From NCBI RefSeq assembly GCF_030348765.1, contig NZ_JAUCEU010000007.1, forward strand, positions 986,501 through 1,050,500: a stretch of 64,000 nt of DNA, given 5' to 3'. Shown here in pieces: positions 1 through 9,095 of the stretch; position 1 is the first letter of the stretch; the number at the start of each line of letters is the position of its first letter. Origin of the DNA: Neobacillus sp. CF12. GTDB lineage: Bacteria > Bacillota > Bacilli > Bacillales > Cytobacillaceae. Under the pieces are notes generated by a model that saw only the letters and a list, made by a program, of their open reading frames with translations, had not been told where the DNA came from and searched no databases. A program made the translations under genes and the position numbers.

Positions 1-74
1 ATCTTAGGCTTCCACTATATACATTAGCCGGAAATTCTCCGCCTATTAGTTACCTTTTTAATATTAATTATTCA

Positions 75-932
75 CTACCATAAGAAGTCTAAGATCGTGG
101 ATTGTATTAGATTCGTATCGATATTACAGGCTTCTCCATCAATTCCATATTGCCAAATGGAAACTGGCACGTTTGCTGGTGCACCTGGCTGAAATTCTGG
201 AGCATTTACCTGGGGAGTTACGCCAAGATCCGGGTTACTGCTCCAGATAATCGTTTTGGATTGCACGTTTTGATTTACTGTAATGGCTGCTTGATATGCG
301 GCCGTAAGTGTACTGTCATTCGTGAATACCCCGTAGATACCTGGCTTGTAGGGCGACCCTAATAAGGTGGCGACCCAACCACGGATAAACGCCTCATCAA
401 CGGGGTAAGTTGGTTCAATATCTGCAAATATCGCTTTCCCCTCCGGGATTCCTAGCTGTTGTGCATAGGCAATCGCCTCTTGTGCCTCTTTCACACCATT
501 TTCATATACTGTTGCGTTTGTAAAGTGGTTATAGATAGGGATAATCTTAATCCCTTGTTGATGAAGAAGCTCCACTTCATCAGGTGTCAAACCAGTCGAA
601 ACCCCTTCTTTGGTCTCTAGATATCGTCCAAAGACAGAAGGTTTCCCATAGTTATCTATTACACATTGTAAAAAAGCTTGGTCTAGCTTACTTGCGGTAT
701 CGACTCCCCATAATAACTGAGGCGGTTCCTGTGGTGGCGGTGGTGTAGGCTCAGGTTGTGGTTGCGGATGTGCTGGCATCTGCCCTTCTTTACCAGAATC
801 GGTTACAGTTTGCGGTTCTTTTATAGGTTCAGTAGTTGCTGGTATACTAGTTTGATGAAAAAAAACATAAAGAATTGGGATAACCAGTAAAGCACTTAGA
901 AAAATAATCCAAACCAATTTTCCTGTTTTCAT
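75..932 (-). CDS. DUF1906 glycoside-hydrolase-like surface protein
   Basis: The 285-aa protein starts with a membrane anchor or uncleaved signal (about residues 7-26), followed by a Pro/Gln/Glu-rich linker (about 30-72) and a globular domain (about 74-285). The domain begins LLWGVDTAS and carries FADIEPTYP and the final SIWQYG...CNIDTN stretch. This matches the DUF1906 (Rv2525c-like) family, a TIM-barrel related to GH25 lysozymes. The anchor plus Pro-rich spacer predicts display outside the membrane, near peptidoglycan. Members of the family are thought to act on cell-wall glycans, but the substrate is not established. The ATG at 932 follows GGAGGGGAAGG. It is transcribed alone. Family assignment is good; activity is inference. 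Confidence 0.8.
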   Translation of the reverse strand: MKTGKLVWIIFLSALLVIPILYVFFHQTSIPATTEPIKEPQTVTDSGKEGQMPAHPQPQPEPTPPPPQEPPQLLWGVDTASKLDQAFLQCVIDNYGKPSVFGRYLETKEGVSTGLTPDEVELLHQQGIKIIPIYNHFTNATVYENGVKEAQEAIAYAQQLGIPEGKAIFADIEPTYPVDEAFIRGWVATLLGSPYKPGIYGVFTNDSTLTAAYQAAITVNQNVQSKTIIWSSNPDLGVTPQVNAPEFQPGAPANVPVSIWQYGIDGEACNIDTNLIQSTILDFLW

Positions 933-941
933 CCTTCCCCT

Positions 942-985
942 CCATACGTCTGACTTACTGTCAATTTATTCGGACAGTCGTATGG
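942..985 (-). promoter_or_regulatory. Leader inverted repeat before the DUF1906 gene
   Basis: CCATACGTCTG (942-952) and CAGTCGTATGG (975-985) form 11-bp arms with one mismatch and a 22-nt loop. They end just upstream of the ribosome binding site of the minus-strand gene starting at 932. It could be a leader hairpin that tunes translation or a protein-binding site. No ligand class is recognised. Confidence 0.35.
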
Positions 986-1144
986 TGGCGTAAGGATTTA
1001 TGCCTCCGCCTTTAGAACGAAAATTGCCTAATTTCATTGGCTAGACGTGTTTTATTAAGATCTAATGAATCCCCAAGATTGATATGACGGAGTGTTTGGA
1101 CTAATGGGAGCAAAATAATAACACGTGGAAAGGAGGAACTTCTT

Positions 1145-1864
1145 ATGTTAATTGCTATTGCAGCTTTGTTTTTTTTAGGGATTACTTCTATTTCCCATCA
1201 ACAAGTATTTTTTTCTTCAATTGTAATAATAGGATTATTGATTTTGTTATTGATTAATAAAGAAAAGAGATTCATTATTTCGCTGCTGTTATCGTTTCTA
1301 ATCGGTTATGTTATTTTTATTGTTTCTAATCATTTCATTGAACCGAAGAACATTTCAAAGGAAATAACAATTATTCTTAATCGCCTTTTTCTTATTTTTA
1401 TCATGATTGGAATCTTTTTTACCCATATCTTATTTAATAAAAAAGTTTCTTGGTACAACAACAAACCTGATTGGAAAAATCCTATCATCTTACCTTTTCA
1501 TAAAGTTAATACATTTTGGTTTTGGATGATTGGAATAGTCGTTAATGGAATTATATATTTGTTTTTTATTGTTCAAAAGGATGTAGAATATATCCAATCG
1601 CTACTATTGTTTTGTTTATTTTTTTCACTGATTAATGCAGTTTTTGAGGAAGTTATTTGGAGAGGGATAATGCTTTCGTCTCTAGTGGAATCCACTACCA
1701 CAGGATATGCTATCTTCGTTACAAGTGTTGGTTTTGGACTACTCCATTTATCAATTGGTTTTTCTATTTCACTCTGTTTATTGATTTCAGTTGCAGGGGC
1801 AATATATGCAATAATTACACTTAAAACAAACAGCATCTACCCTTGTTTTTCATATCATAATTAA
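1145..1864 (+). CDS. CPBP-family intramembrane protease, 3' end frameshifted
   Basis: This is a polytopic membrane protein of 239 aa with about seven hydrophobic helices. It carries the CPBP (Abi/Rce1-like) signature EEVIWR (around residue 168) and a later GLLHLS histidine motif. Such proteins are membrane proteases, often linked to bacteriocin immunity or protein maturation. The reading frame ends at SIYPCFSYHN. Removing one T from the T5 run at 1846-1850 would continue as SIYPCFHIIINIGMV and stop at 1898, restoring the conserved terminal H-x3-N motif. The gene is therefore either frameshifted or carries a one-base sequence error. The start at 1145 follows AAAGGAGGAAC. Family call strong, functionality uncertain. 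Confidence 0.75.
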   Translation: MLIAIAALFFLGITSISHQQVFFSSIVIIGLLILLLINKEKRFIISLLLSFLIGYVIFIVSNHFIEPKNISKEITIILNRLFLIFIMIGIFFTHILFNKKVSWYNNKPDWKNPIILPFHKVNTFWFWMIGIVVNGIIYLFFIVQKDVEYIQSLLLFCLFFSLINAVFEEVIWRGIMLSSLVESTTTGYAIFVTSVGFGLLHLSIGFSISLCLLISVAGAIYAIITLKTNSIYPCFSYHN

Positions 1865-1928
1865 TATTGGAATGGTATATAGCGGATTTATCATCTAACT
1901 AAAGATGTGACCAAAGGACAATATCTAA

Positions 1929-1963
1929 AAAAAGCTCAGAACCTTATTAAGGCTGAGCTTTTA
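1929..1963. terminator. Bidirectional terminator between convergent genes
   Basis: AAAAGCTCAG and CTGAGCTTTT are complementary arms, with a possible inner CCTT/AAGG pairing. A-tract and T-tract flank the hairpin on both sides. It separates the plus-strand CPBP gene from the convergent minus-strand nitronate monooxygenase gene. Confidence 0.8.
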
Positions 1964-1975
1964 ACGTGGCTATTC

Positions 1976-2950
1976 TTAAGCGAAAACCTGACTGGATTTG
2001 ATTATTCTCTCTCTAGCAGCAACATACTCCTGATGAAGTTTATCAACATATTGTGCTGTGCTTAAGACTTCATTAATGACTCCAATCCCCTGGCCACTTC
2101 CCCAAATATCCTTCCACGCCTTTGCCTGCCCACTTCCGCCAAAATTCATTTTTGATGGATCACTATCTGGTAGTTGATTAGGGTCCAAACCAGCAGCACG
2201 AATCGATGGTGCTAAATAGTTGCCATGAACACCTGTAAATAGATTGCTATTAACAATATCATCAGAGCTACATTCCACAATGGCTTGTTTATAGGATTCT
2301 GCTGCTCTAGCTTCGTGGGTTGCGATGAATGGCGATCCAATATAGGCAAAGTCTGCACCAATGGCTTGAGCAGCAAGAATCGCGTTTCCGTTTGCAATCG
2401 ACCCCGACAATGCTAATGGACCCTCAAACCACTGGCGGATTTCTTGGATCAATGCAAACGGGCTCTTGTCACCCGCATGACCGCCAGCCCCTGCAGCCAC
2501 CGCAATCAAACCATCTGCTCCTTTATCAATGGCTTTGTGAGCGAACTTGTTATTAATCACATCGTGGAAAACTATTCCTCCATAACTGTGCGCAGCGATA
2601 TTGATTTCTTCCCGTGCCCCAAGAGAGGTAATGATAATTGGAACTTTATACTTCACACATAGTTCCATATCATGTTCCAGACGATCATTGGTTTTATGGA
2701 CAATTTGATTAATCGCAAATGGTGCAGCAGGACGCTCTGGATTGCGTGCATTGTACGTTGCGAGTTCTTCAGTAATCTCTGCCAGCCATTCATCCAGCTG
2801 CGAGGCAGGCCGTGCATTTAATGAGGGCATTGAACCTACAATTCCAGCCTTACATTGCTCAATTACCAACTTGGGATTACTAATGATAAAAAGTGGTGAA
2901 CCGATGACAGGTATTTTCAAATTCTTAAATATATTCGGCAAGTTAGACAT
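1976..2950 (-). CDS. Nitronate monooxygenase (NAD(P)H-dependent flavin oxidoreductase)
   Basis: This 324-aa protein belongs to the 2-nitropropane dioxygenase/nitronate monooxygenase family of FMN TIM-barrel enzymes. The N-terminus reads IPVIGSPLFIISNPKL. The Gly-rich AVAAGAGGHAGDKSPFAL segment (about 150-168) is the family's FMN-phosphate region and contains the usual catalytic-site His. GADFAYIGSPFIATHEA follows at about 200. The family oxidises alkyl nitronates such as propionate-3-nitronate to protect against nitro-toxins; some members have other flavin-dependent roles. It is a single gene, not in an operon, ending at the terminator at 1929-1963. The ATG at 2950 has GGAGG about 14 nt upstream, a rather long spacing. 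Confidence 0.85.
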   Translation of the reverse strand: MSNLPNIFKNLKIPVIGSPLFIISNPKLVIEQCKAGIVGSMPSLNARPASQLDEWLAEITEELATYNARNPERPAAPFAINQIVHKTNDRLEHDMELCVKYKVPIIITSLGAREEINIAAHSYGGIVFHDVINNKFAHKAIDKGADGLIAVAAGAGGHAGDKSPFALIQEIRQWFEGPLALSGSIANGNAILAAQAIGADFAYIGSPFIATHEARAAESYKQAIVECSSDDIVNSNLFTGVHGNYLAPSIRAAGLDPNQLPDSDPSKMNFGGSGQAKAWKDIWGSGQGIGVINEVLSTAQYVDKLHQEYVAARERIIKSSQVFA

Positions 2951-3547
2951 ATGGATATTATTCCTCCATTCTCCTATTAAAAGAATTTCTTTAAATAATA
3001 GATTCTATTTTGTGGTAAAACCTTCCTTTATTTTCTAAAAAATAATCTAGTATTTTACAATTAAACCTTTGACCTATACCTTCTTCTTATTAATATTCTT
3101 ATGATATACAGATGTTTTTTTATAAGATTAAGATTGTTAAACAATAATGGAGGAGGACATTCTAAAATAATTATATTAAATTATTTTTTATTCTATCCAT
3201 AATCCATTCAATTTAGGATTAAATATGAAAAAGTACAAATACATTTCACTTAATTAGAAGGTGTTTCCTTATTAATCAACCTAAAAAAGTACAGAAATTT
3301 TTATCACTACTAAAATTATTGTTTCATCTCTGGTATTCAAAAATTTTGTGACTTGAATTTTTACCTAAAGAGAACAAAAGCACAACTAGCTGAAAAATCA
3401 CTAGTTGTGCTTTGTGTCCGCAAAACTTCCGACTGACTTCTTTTTATTTACGTTTGTCTATATACTCTAAACACTGAGACATAATCACCGGTTTAACGAG
3501 ATTGGCAGGTTTCATTAATTTAATTTATAGAAGAGGCTCCCATGCAG
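2951..3547. other. Intergenic stretch, no gene seen
   Basis: About 600 very AT-rich bases without a convincing reading frame. A GGAGGAGG motif near 3150 is followed only by a short frame that closes at once. The one clear element is the hairpin at 3377-3413. Confidence 0.6.
3377..3413 (-). terminator. Terminator of the germinant receptor operon
   Basis: A perfect 13-bp stem (AAAGCACAACTAG at 3377-3389 with CTAGTTGTGCTTT at 3401-3413) encloses an 11-nt loop. On the minus strand it is followed by a T-rich tail. It lies downstream of the gerB-like gene that ends at 3548. Confidence 0.8.
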
Positions 3548-4636
3548 CTATACACTTATTTTGAAACGAACTTTAATTTCCACTGCGATTAATATAAAGA
3601 CCGGTAAAATGACTGTAAAAAGAAGGGAATAATATGGTGAAATATTTCTACCCCATTCCTGAAATTGTGAAGTATTCTCAAATAGGATTCCAGCTAGTAG
3701 CGCCATTGATAGGCCTACTGGGGCTGCCATAGTCCGATAGTTACCCAAATGAAGAAATTTGGCAAATCCCTTGGTGGCAGCGTACATGCAAACGCTTATC
3801 TTGGCAAAGCTGGTAAAGACGAATGCTACAGTCGCTGCAATTTCAATCCGCTCTATAAAAGTTCCGTACTTTATCACACTCAAAGCTGAATAGGATGGAA
3901 AATATAACGAAGTAACAAATTCATTCCCCAATATCAGAAGATTTCTAACACTAATAATTATGATGGTAAAACCACCAAAAAGCAGACTCATATAATAAAC
4001 CTTGTAGGAACTTACTTGACTCTTTAACGAACTTAGCACCATTGTAAAAATGACTGCTTCAGTAAATGGGAAAGTGAATGTTTCAAAGGCACCTAATAAT
4101 ATAGGCTTAAATCCGTTATACATCACTGGACGTATGTTGGATAACTCATACATGGGGAATGATAGAATAGTCCCCATAAGAATAATAATAAAAACAATTG
4201 GTAAAATAAATGTCACTATTCGTCCGAGTACTTCAATTCCATCTTTTATCACTAGAATACACAGAATGACCATTAACAATTTCGGAATGAATTCCGGGGT
4301 TCCAGGCAAGCCAGCAACACTGATAAAATCTGTAATATTTCGAATCACTAAAGCCCCTAAGAAAAAGGGAAACCAAAAATATAGGAACTGTATGAATTTA
4401 CATATTATTTTGCCAAAAATAATCTCTAAAATATCGAATAAATCCTTTCCTGGGTAAAACGAAAGAATCCTGGAGTAAACAAACATAACCGGTAAAGACA
4501 TAGATGCAGCAAGTAAAATTGCAAGCCAAGTATCTCGTTCTGCCACCCCACTGGTACCCACAATCAACGTGCTGCCCATAAAAAACAATGTCATCATTGA
4601 GATGCCCTGTTTACCTGAAATAATCTCTTTACTCAT
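3548..4636 (-). CDS. Spore germination permease, GerAB/GerKB family
   Basis: The 362-aa integral membrane protein has about ten hydrophobic helices and the GerB-type opening GKQGISMMTLFFMGSTLIVGTSG. Family members belong to the APC transporter superfamily. They are the germinant-binding B subunit of receptors in the spore inner membrane, binding amino acids or similar nutrients. It is the last gene of an A-C-D-B operon, following the small D-type gene by about 40 bp. The ATG at 4636 follows GTAGGAG. Length is normal (about 360-370 aa). The germinant cannot be read from sequence. Confidence 0.9.
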   Translation of the reverse strand: MSKEIISGKQGISMMTLFFMGSTLIVGTSGVAERDTWLAILLAASMSLPVMFVYSRILSFYPGKDLFDILEIIFGKIICKFIQFLYFWFPFFLGALVIRNITDFISVAGLPGTPEFIPKLLMVILCILVIKDGIEVLGRIVTFILPIVFIIILMGTILSFPMYELSNIRPVMYNGFKPILLGAFETFTFPFTEAVIFTMVLSSLKSQVSSYKVYYMSLLFGGFTIIIISVRNLLILGNEFVTSLYFPSYSALSVIKYGTFIERIEIAATVAFVFTSFAKISVCMYAATKGFAKFLHLGNYRTMAAPVGLSMALLAGILFENTSQFQEWGRNISPYYSLLFTVILPVFILIAVEIKVRFKISV

Positions 4637-4677
4637 AAAACTCCTACTTTCTAATTTAATTACCTAAGCCAAGGTTA

Positions 4678-4899
4678 TTACTCGTGATGCTGTCCAAAGA
4701 CCAAGGTAACCCATTTCTCCAATAGTACTGCAGGACTCGGTATATCTACGTTTAAACTTATCAATATCTCTACAAAAACAATCAAAACCATGATGGATAC
4801 ATACGTTCCAAAAACTTTCCATTGTCTTTTTCGATAGACCGGTACAAGGTCATGGAATGCAAAAGCCGAGATAACGAATAAAATTATTAATATTTGCAT
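4678..4899 (-). CDS. Small two-helix membrane protein, D-type germinant receptor subunit
   Basis: This is a 73-aa protein with two hydrophobic helices (about 2-18 and 31-51) and a short polar tail ending VTLVFGQHHE. Small two-TM proteins of 70-80 aa encoded inside gerA-type operons are known as D subunits and modulate germination rate. The position between the C and B genes fits that class. Its ATG lies 3 bp after the TAA of the upstream lipoprotein gene, with GGAAG as ribosome binding site. The call rests on size, topology and operon position rather than on a sequence motif. Confidence 0.75.
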   Translation of the reverse strand: MQILIILFVISAFAFHDLVPVYRKRQWKVFGTYVSIMVLIVFVEILISLNVDIPSPAVLLEKWVTLVFGQHHE

Positions 4900-4902
4900 A
4901 GA

Positions 4903-6069
4903 TTAGCTTCCTATTTTTATCGGTTTTAGTAGAAGGGAACTGTCTTTAATAATTATCTCTGCCTTTACCTTTACTTCCAAGTCTTTATAGATTTTCTCCC
5001 AATCATCTTCTAATTCTTTCCAAACATCAGGCCTCTCATCTTGAACAATTCTGCCAAACTCGAAAATATCGCTATTATATTCATTTTGTACTTTTTTTAT
5101 CACTCGGTTTATGTTATCCTCAAGCGATTTTTCAGCAGCCTTTTGCAGTTTTGTACGTCCCGGTTCATTCATATAGTTTTTGCTGCCCTCTAACTCTCCG
5201 ATTGCCACATTTACAAAAACATCCAACTTCATTGTCAACTTTCCGTTGGAGTATACAGGTTTAATTTTGGTATAGGTCTTATCTGCAAATATCTCTAAAG
5301 ATACTTTAACATCAGAGCCTTCTAATTTTTCTTTTTGAATAAGCAGTCCTCCTTTTACTTTGTTTAAAACAAAAAGAAAATATTTAGTATCTTCCCCATT
5401 GAGAAAACCACTCAGCTTATCTTTCTTAAAAACTGCTGAGCCGAATAATTCAGTCTCACTCTTACCTTGAGTTTTCTTATTACTAATAGCAGGAAGCACA
5501 GCCGATCTCGTATTGTCAGCAAGATTATTCACAAATTGATAAATGGCTATTACGGGAGCCTTTGACAAACCCTTTTGTGACATCAACATTTTATTTATTT
5601 GAGATGATTGAATTTCTGTAGTAATACTTTGTTGTTCCAAAATTTCCTTTGCCGTTTTTTCTTTTGATATAAGCAGATTTGAAGACATTCTTGTTTCCGG
5701 ATCCCTGGCAAACAAGTCGATGACTTCTACGACCCCTTCTCTGGCAATTTCCTGACTTATTATTAATATTTCTGAATGAGCCCAGTAAAGTTGCTTCCCT
5801 GAAATTTTTATCGTGTTTCTTATGGCATCAAATATGGTATCACCTATTCCCGTAACGACCTTTGGACTAACTTTGGCTTCTTTTCCACCTGTTACATTGA
5901 CGATTTCTGCTGATACCAGATATTTATCATCTTGTTTATCAATTGCTGCTCCAGCAACAATGGCCAATTGGTCTATTTCCCGGTAATTCCAACAGCCTGA
6001 AATAAAAAACAAGTTCAAAAAAACCAGAGAAGAAAGTTGTGTTATTTTTAATATTCGCTTCATCCTCAT
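4903..6069 (-). CDS. Ger(x)C-family spore germination lipoprotein
   Basis: This 388-aa protein has a lipoprotein signal peptide with lipobox FFISGC (Cys about residue 26). It is followed by the family's WNYREIDQLAIVAG motif, which is diagnostic for GerAC/GerKC-type subunits. Known C subunits are lipid-anchored on the outer face of the spore inner membrane and are needed for receptor assembly. The C-terminal part (residues about 210-385) contains the GerC alpha/beta domain with KLEGSDVKVSLEIFADKT. Translation is coupled to the upstream A gene: its ATG overlaps the A-gene stop by 4 bp. Confidence 0.92.
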   Translation of the reverse strand: MRMKRILKITQLSSLVFLNLFFISGCWNYREIDQLAIVAGAAIDKQDDKYLVSAEIVNVTGGKEAKVSPKVVTGIGDTIFDAIRNTIKISGKQLYWAHSEILIISQEIAREGVVEVIDLFARDPETRMSSNLLISKEKTAKEILEQQSITTEIQSSQINKMLMSQKGLSKAPVIAIYQFVNNLADNTRSAVLPAISNKKTQGKSETELFGSAVFKKDKLSGFLNGEDTKYFLFVLNKVKGGLLIQKEKLEGSDVKVSLEIFADKTYTKIKPVYSNGKLTMKLDVFVNVAIGELEGSKNYMNEPGRTKLQKAAEKSLEDNINRVIKKVQNEYNSDIFEFGRIVQDERPDVWKELEDDWEKIYKDLEVKVKAEIIIKDSSLLLKPIKIGS

Positions 6070-7616
6070 TTACCTTTTGAATTCGCTTTTCTATTGTAGT
6101 TATTTGCAGCAATAAATTTGGGACGATACTGCATATACCACCAGGGTGCTCTAATAAACGTATCTTTTAAATCCTGTGGGTTAAAGGAGTTGAAATTCAG
6201 CATATACGGTATGCCAAAAGAACGTATGCCAAATAAATGAATCATCCAAAACAGGATACCGAAAATATACCCGTAAAGCCCTAAAAAAGAAGAAATAAGC
6301 AGCAATGAAAACCTTATGATTATACTTGCGCCTTTCAATTGCGGAATCAATAAATCGGTAATACCCGTAATCGCAACAACAATGATGATGGGGGCGCTCA
6401 CTAAGCTTGCTTCTACTGCAGCTTGTCCCAAAACCAGTGCACCAACGGTACTTGTTGTCTGACCGATGTTTGGTATAATTCGTAATCCAGTTTCTCTCAA
6501 TACTTCAAAAACAAAAAGCAGTAGTAATGCTTCAAAAATTGTTGGAAAGGGTACACCATATCTTGCTGCAGAAATGCTTAACAACAAGGGGGATGGTATC
6601 AACTCCTGATGAAATGTGGCTAGTGCAACATATACAGCTGGAGCACTAATTGTGATGATAAACCCCAATAATCTGATCAGCCTGTTTATTGAAGAATAGA
6701 AAAAATTATTATAATAATCCTCGTTGACCTGAAAATACTCAATAAAAACATAAGGTAAAGTCAGAGCGAATGGCGTACCGTCCAACACCAAGGCAATCCG
6801 GCCTTCTAACAATTTTGCGGCAACTACATCGGGTCTTTCAGTATTTCCTATAGTTTGAAAAGGTGAATGAGGAGCGTCTTTAATCATTTCCTGAATATAG
6901 CCTGTGTCTAAAATACCATCCATATTTATGTCCTCAAGCCTTTTTAATAGCTCTTGCAATATCTTCTCATTAACCAAACCGTCAAGATAACAAATAGCTG
7001 CCTTTGTACGAGAACGAGCCCCTAGAGTCCTAAAGGTAAATTTTAAATCAGGTGTTTTGAGCCGTCTTCTAATCAGCGTGAGATTAATCATTAAAGACTC
7101 TGTAAATCCTTCCCTCGGGCCTCTTAATATAACTTCCGATGGAGGATTTCCTACAGGTCTGGTTTGCCATCCCTTAGAGCTTATTATTAATGCTTCGTCT
7201 GACCCCTCTAGTAAAAGGACAGTATCACCATTTAGAATTGCTTCCACAAGTTTTTCAATATCAGACACCTTTTCGATGTTATTTGATAAGATAACCTGAG
7301 AACGTAATGTATCTATGGTGTTGTTCTGGTAGTTTATGAATTGATTTTTCACTATTGGCTCGATTATATTTTCATTAACGATTTCATTGTTAACAATACC
7401 GTCAAGAAATACGATACAGCACCTGACTGAATTATCTAATTGATTTTCTAATTGCCTAGTTATAATTGTATCATCCTGATTAAATATATCCTTAAATACA
7501 TTTATATTGTGCTGAAGCTTTTTATTTAACTTTTTATCATACATATTGCTCATATGAGAATTATTCGTAGTATTTGCTTTATCTTGTATGGGGCGCCTTA
7601 ACATTGGAAACCACAT
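6066..7616 (-). CDS. GerA-family spore germination protein, A subunit
   Basis: The 516-aa protein has a long hydrophilic N-terminal domain (about 1-290) containing CIVFLDGIVNNEIVNENII and RTKAAICYLDGLVNE, two repeats of the GerA cytosolic domain. Several membrane helices follow (about 295-470). The helix region APAVYVALATFHQELIPSPLLLSI is characteristic. GerAA-type proteins form the oligomeric ion-channel core of the germinant receptor. It is the first gene of the operon; the ATG at 7616 has AGGAGG at good spacing. A receptor of this kind directly implies that the organism sporulates. Confidence 0.92.
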   Translation of the reverse strand: MWFPMLRRPIQDKANTTNNSHMSNMYDKKLNKKLQHNINVFKDIFNQDDTIITRQLENQLDNSVRCCIVFLDGIVNNEIVNENIIEPIVKNQFINYQNNTIDTLRSQVILSNNIEKVSDIEKLVEAILNGDTVLLLEGSDEALIISSKGWQTRPVGNPPSEVILRGPREGFTESLMINLTLIRRRLKTPDLKFTFRTLGARSRTKAAICYLDGLVNEKILQELLKRLEDINMDGILDTGYIQEMIKDAPHSPFQTIGNTERPDVVAAKLLEGRIALVLDGTPFALTLPYVFIEYFQVNEDYYNNFFYSSINRLIRLLGFIITISAPAVYVALATFHQELIPSPLLLSISAARYGVPFPTIFEALLLLFVFEVLRETGLRIIPNIGQTTSTVGALVLGQAAVEASLVSAPIIIVVAITGITDLLIPQLKGASIIIRFSLLLISSFLGLYGYIFGILFWMIHLFGIRSFGIPYMLNFNSFNPQDLKDTFIRAPWWYMQYRPKFIAANNYNRKANSKGK

Positions 7617-7648
7617 ATAAAACCTCCTGTTGATATATATCTGCGTTT

Positions 7649-7679
7649 TATTGTTGGCATTTACTGGTTCTTATATTCA
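7649..7679 (-). promoter_or_regulatory. Candidate sigma-G promoter of the germinant receptor operon
   Basis: On the minus strand TGAATA (7674-7679) matches the sigma-G -35 element. An 18-bp spacer leads to AACAATA (7649-7655), a partial match to the CATACTA-like -10. The position, about 35 bp before the gerA-like ATG, fits the forespore expression known for gerA operons. The -10 is imperfect, so this is tentative. Confidence 0.4.
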
Positions 7680-8008
7680 GCATCTAAAAGGACTATTGTT
7701 AAAAAGACTAATGTATTGGTTAATTGTTGGGTTATGACCTGTTAAATGAAACGGTCTATCACAGTTGGGATTCCTATATAAATAAATGAGAGTGCATCCA
7801 GCACTCCCATTGAAAAATATTTTAACTGTGGCTTTATGTTCTAGGTCCAGATTGCAAAGAGAGGAAATTCATATATTCCTGTTACTTTAATTGGGATAAT
7901 GTATTGAAACTCTTTACTATAGTCTGGATATAACTCTAATTCATAATCTTGTTAATTGATTTGAGTACGATTGATAGGTACTTTCATTCATTGGATAAGA
8001 AAAATAAA

Positions 8009-8051
8009 GGTCGGCTCATTCTCTTCTAATTAAGAAGTGAAAGAACCGACC
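8009..8051 (-). terminator. Terminator of the peptide/D-amino-acid operon
   Basis: GGTCGG (8009-8014) pairs with CCGACC (8046-8051). The pairing extends inward through TCTTCT/AGAAG. On the minus strand a T-rich stretch follows. It sits about 90 bp past the stop of the last transporter gene. Confidence 0.75.
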
Positions 8052-8138
8052 ATATTCTTTTACTCGCTTATTTTTAATGTAGCAATAGGGAGTCTTTAAA
8101 ATATTTACACGACAGAGATCTAAACCCATTGACATCAC

Positions 8139-9095
8139 CTACACCAAATGACAAGCAACTTTCCTACCTGCAACCTCCCTTAGTTCTGGTTTGGCGGTTT
8201 TGCAGATGCCCTTTGCGAAGCTACACCGTGGGTGGAATTTGCATCCTGTTGGTGGGTTGGATGGTGATGGGAGCTCCCCTTTTAAGATGATTCGTTCCTT
8301 TACCTCGTCAGGATCGGTTTTTGGAATGGCTGACATCAGTGCTTTTGTATAGGGATGAAGCGGTCCTTCAAATAGCTGCTCTTTATCAGCGACTTCCACC
8401 ATTTCACCTAAATACATGACACCTACTCGATGGGCAATATGCTCCACTACCCCTAAGTCATGAGAAATGAAAATATAAGAAAGACTCAGCTCTTCCTGTA
8501 AATCCTGCAATAAATTCAAAATCTGAGACTGTACAGATACATCTAGTGCTGATACCGGCTCATCCAAAACAACAATCTTCGGTCGTAAAATAATCGCTCT
8601 AGCAATTCCAATTCGTTGCTTTTGTCCTCCCGACATTTGATGTGGGAAACGTGCTAAATGACTTTCTGATAACCCGACTAATCGAATGGTCTCACTCAAT
8701 AGCTGTTCATGCTTACCTTTCGGAACATTATGTGCAAGTAACGGCTCCGATAAGATCTCTTTAACTCTCAGCTTTGGATTCATTGAAGCCATTGGATCCT
8801 GGAAGACCATTTGAATATTTTTGCGAATTACATTCATCTCTCTCTTACTTAAAGTAGTGATATCCTTCCCTTGAAAGATAACTTCGCCACTCGTTGGTTC
8901 AATCAACCGTAATAAGCACCGGCCAGTTGTTGATTTTCCACAACCTGATTCACCAACAATCCCGATCGTTTCCTTTTCATTTAACTCTAAACTCACACCA
9001 TTCACGGCATGGACATATTGCTTTGACTGGAACCAAGCTGATTTAGCAGCGAACTTTTTCTCTAAATTTTTTACTTCGAGAAGAGCATTTGTCAT
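8139..9095 (-). CDS. Dipeptide/oligopeptide ABC transporter ATP-binding protein, DppF/OppF type
   Basis: The 318-aa ATPase has Walker [13 protein letters not shown] (about 50), Q-loop MVFQDPMASMNPKL, signature MSGGQKQRIGIAR and Walker B VVLDEPVSALD. The C-terminal oligo_HPY extension ends PTGCKFHPRCSFAKGICK, with Cys residues typical of DppF/OppF. It pairs with the DppD-type ATPase to energise peptide uptake at the membrane. Its ATG overlaps the end of the upstream ATPase gene by 4 bp. The importer's neighbours (D-aminopeptidase, racemase, dipeptidase) suggest D-residue peptides as substrate, which is inference. Confidence 0.92.
   Translation of the reverse strand: MTNALLEVKNLEKKFAAKSAWFQSKQYVHAVNGVSLELNEKETIGIVGESGCGKSTTGRCLLRLIEPTSGEVIFQGKDITTLSKREMNVIRKNIQMVFQDPMASMNPKLRVKEILSEPLLAHNVPKGKHEQLLSETIRLVGLSESHLARFPHQMSGGQKQRIGIARAIILRPKIVVLDEPVSALDVSVQSQILNLLQDLQEELSLSYIFISHDLGVVEHIAHRVGVMYLGEMVEVADKEQLFEGPLHPYTKALMSAIPKTDPDEVKERIILKGELPSPSNPPTGCKFHPRCSFAKGICKTAKPELREVAGRKVACHLV

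Larger units (their letters stand above)
7617..8138. other. Intergenic stretch between ger and peptide-transport operons
   Basis: About 520 bases with no credible gene. It holds the probable ger promoter (7649-7679), a weak imperfect hairpin near 7785-7811 with arms GAGTGC/GCACTC, and the terminator at 8009-8051. Confidence 0.6.
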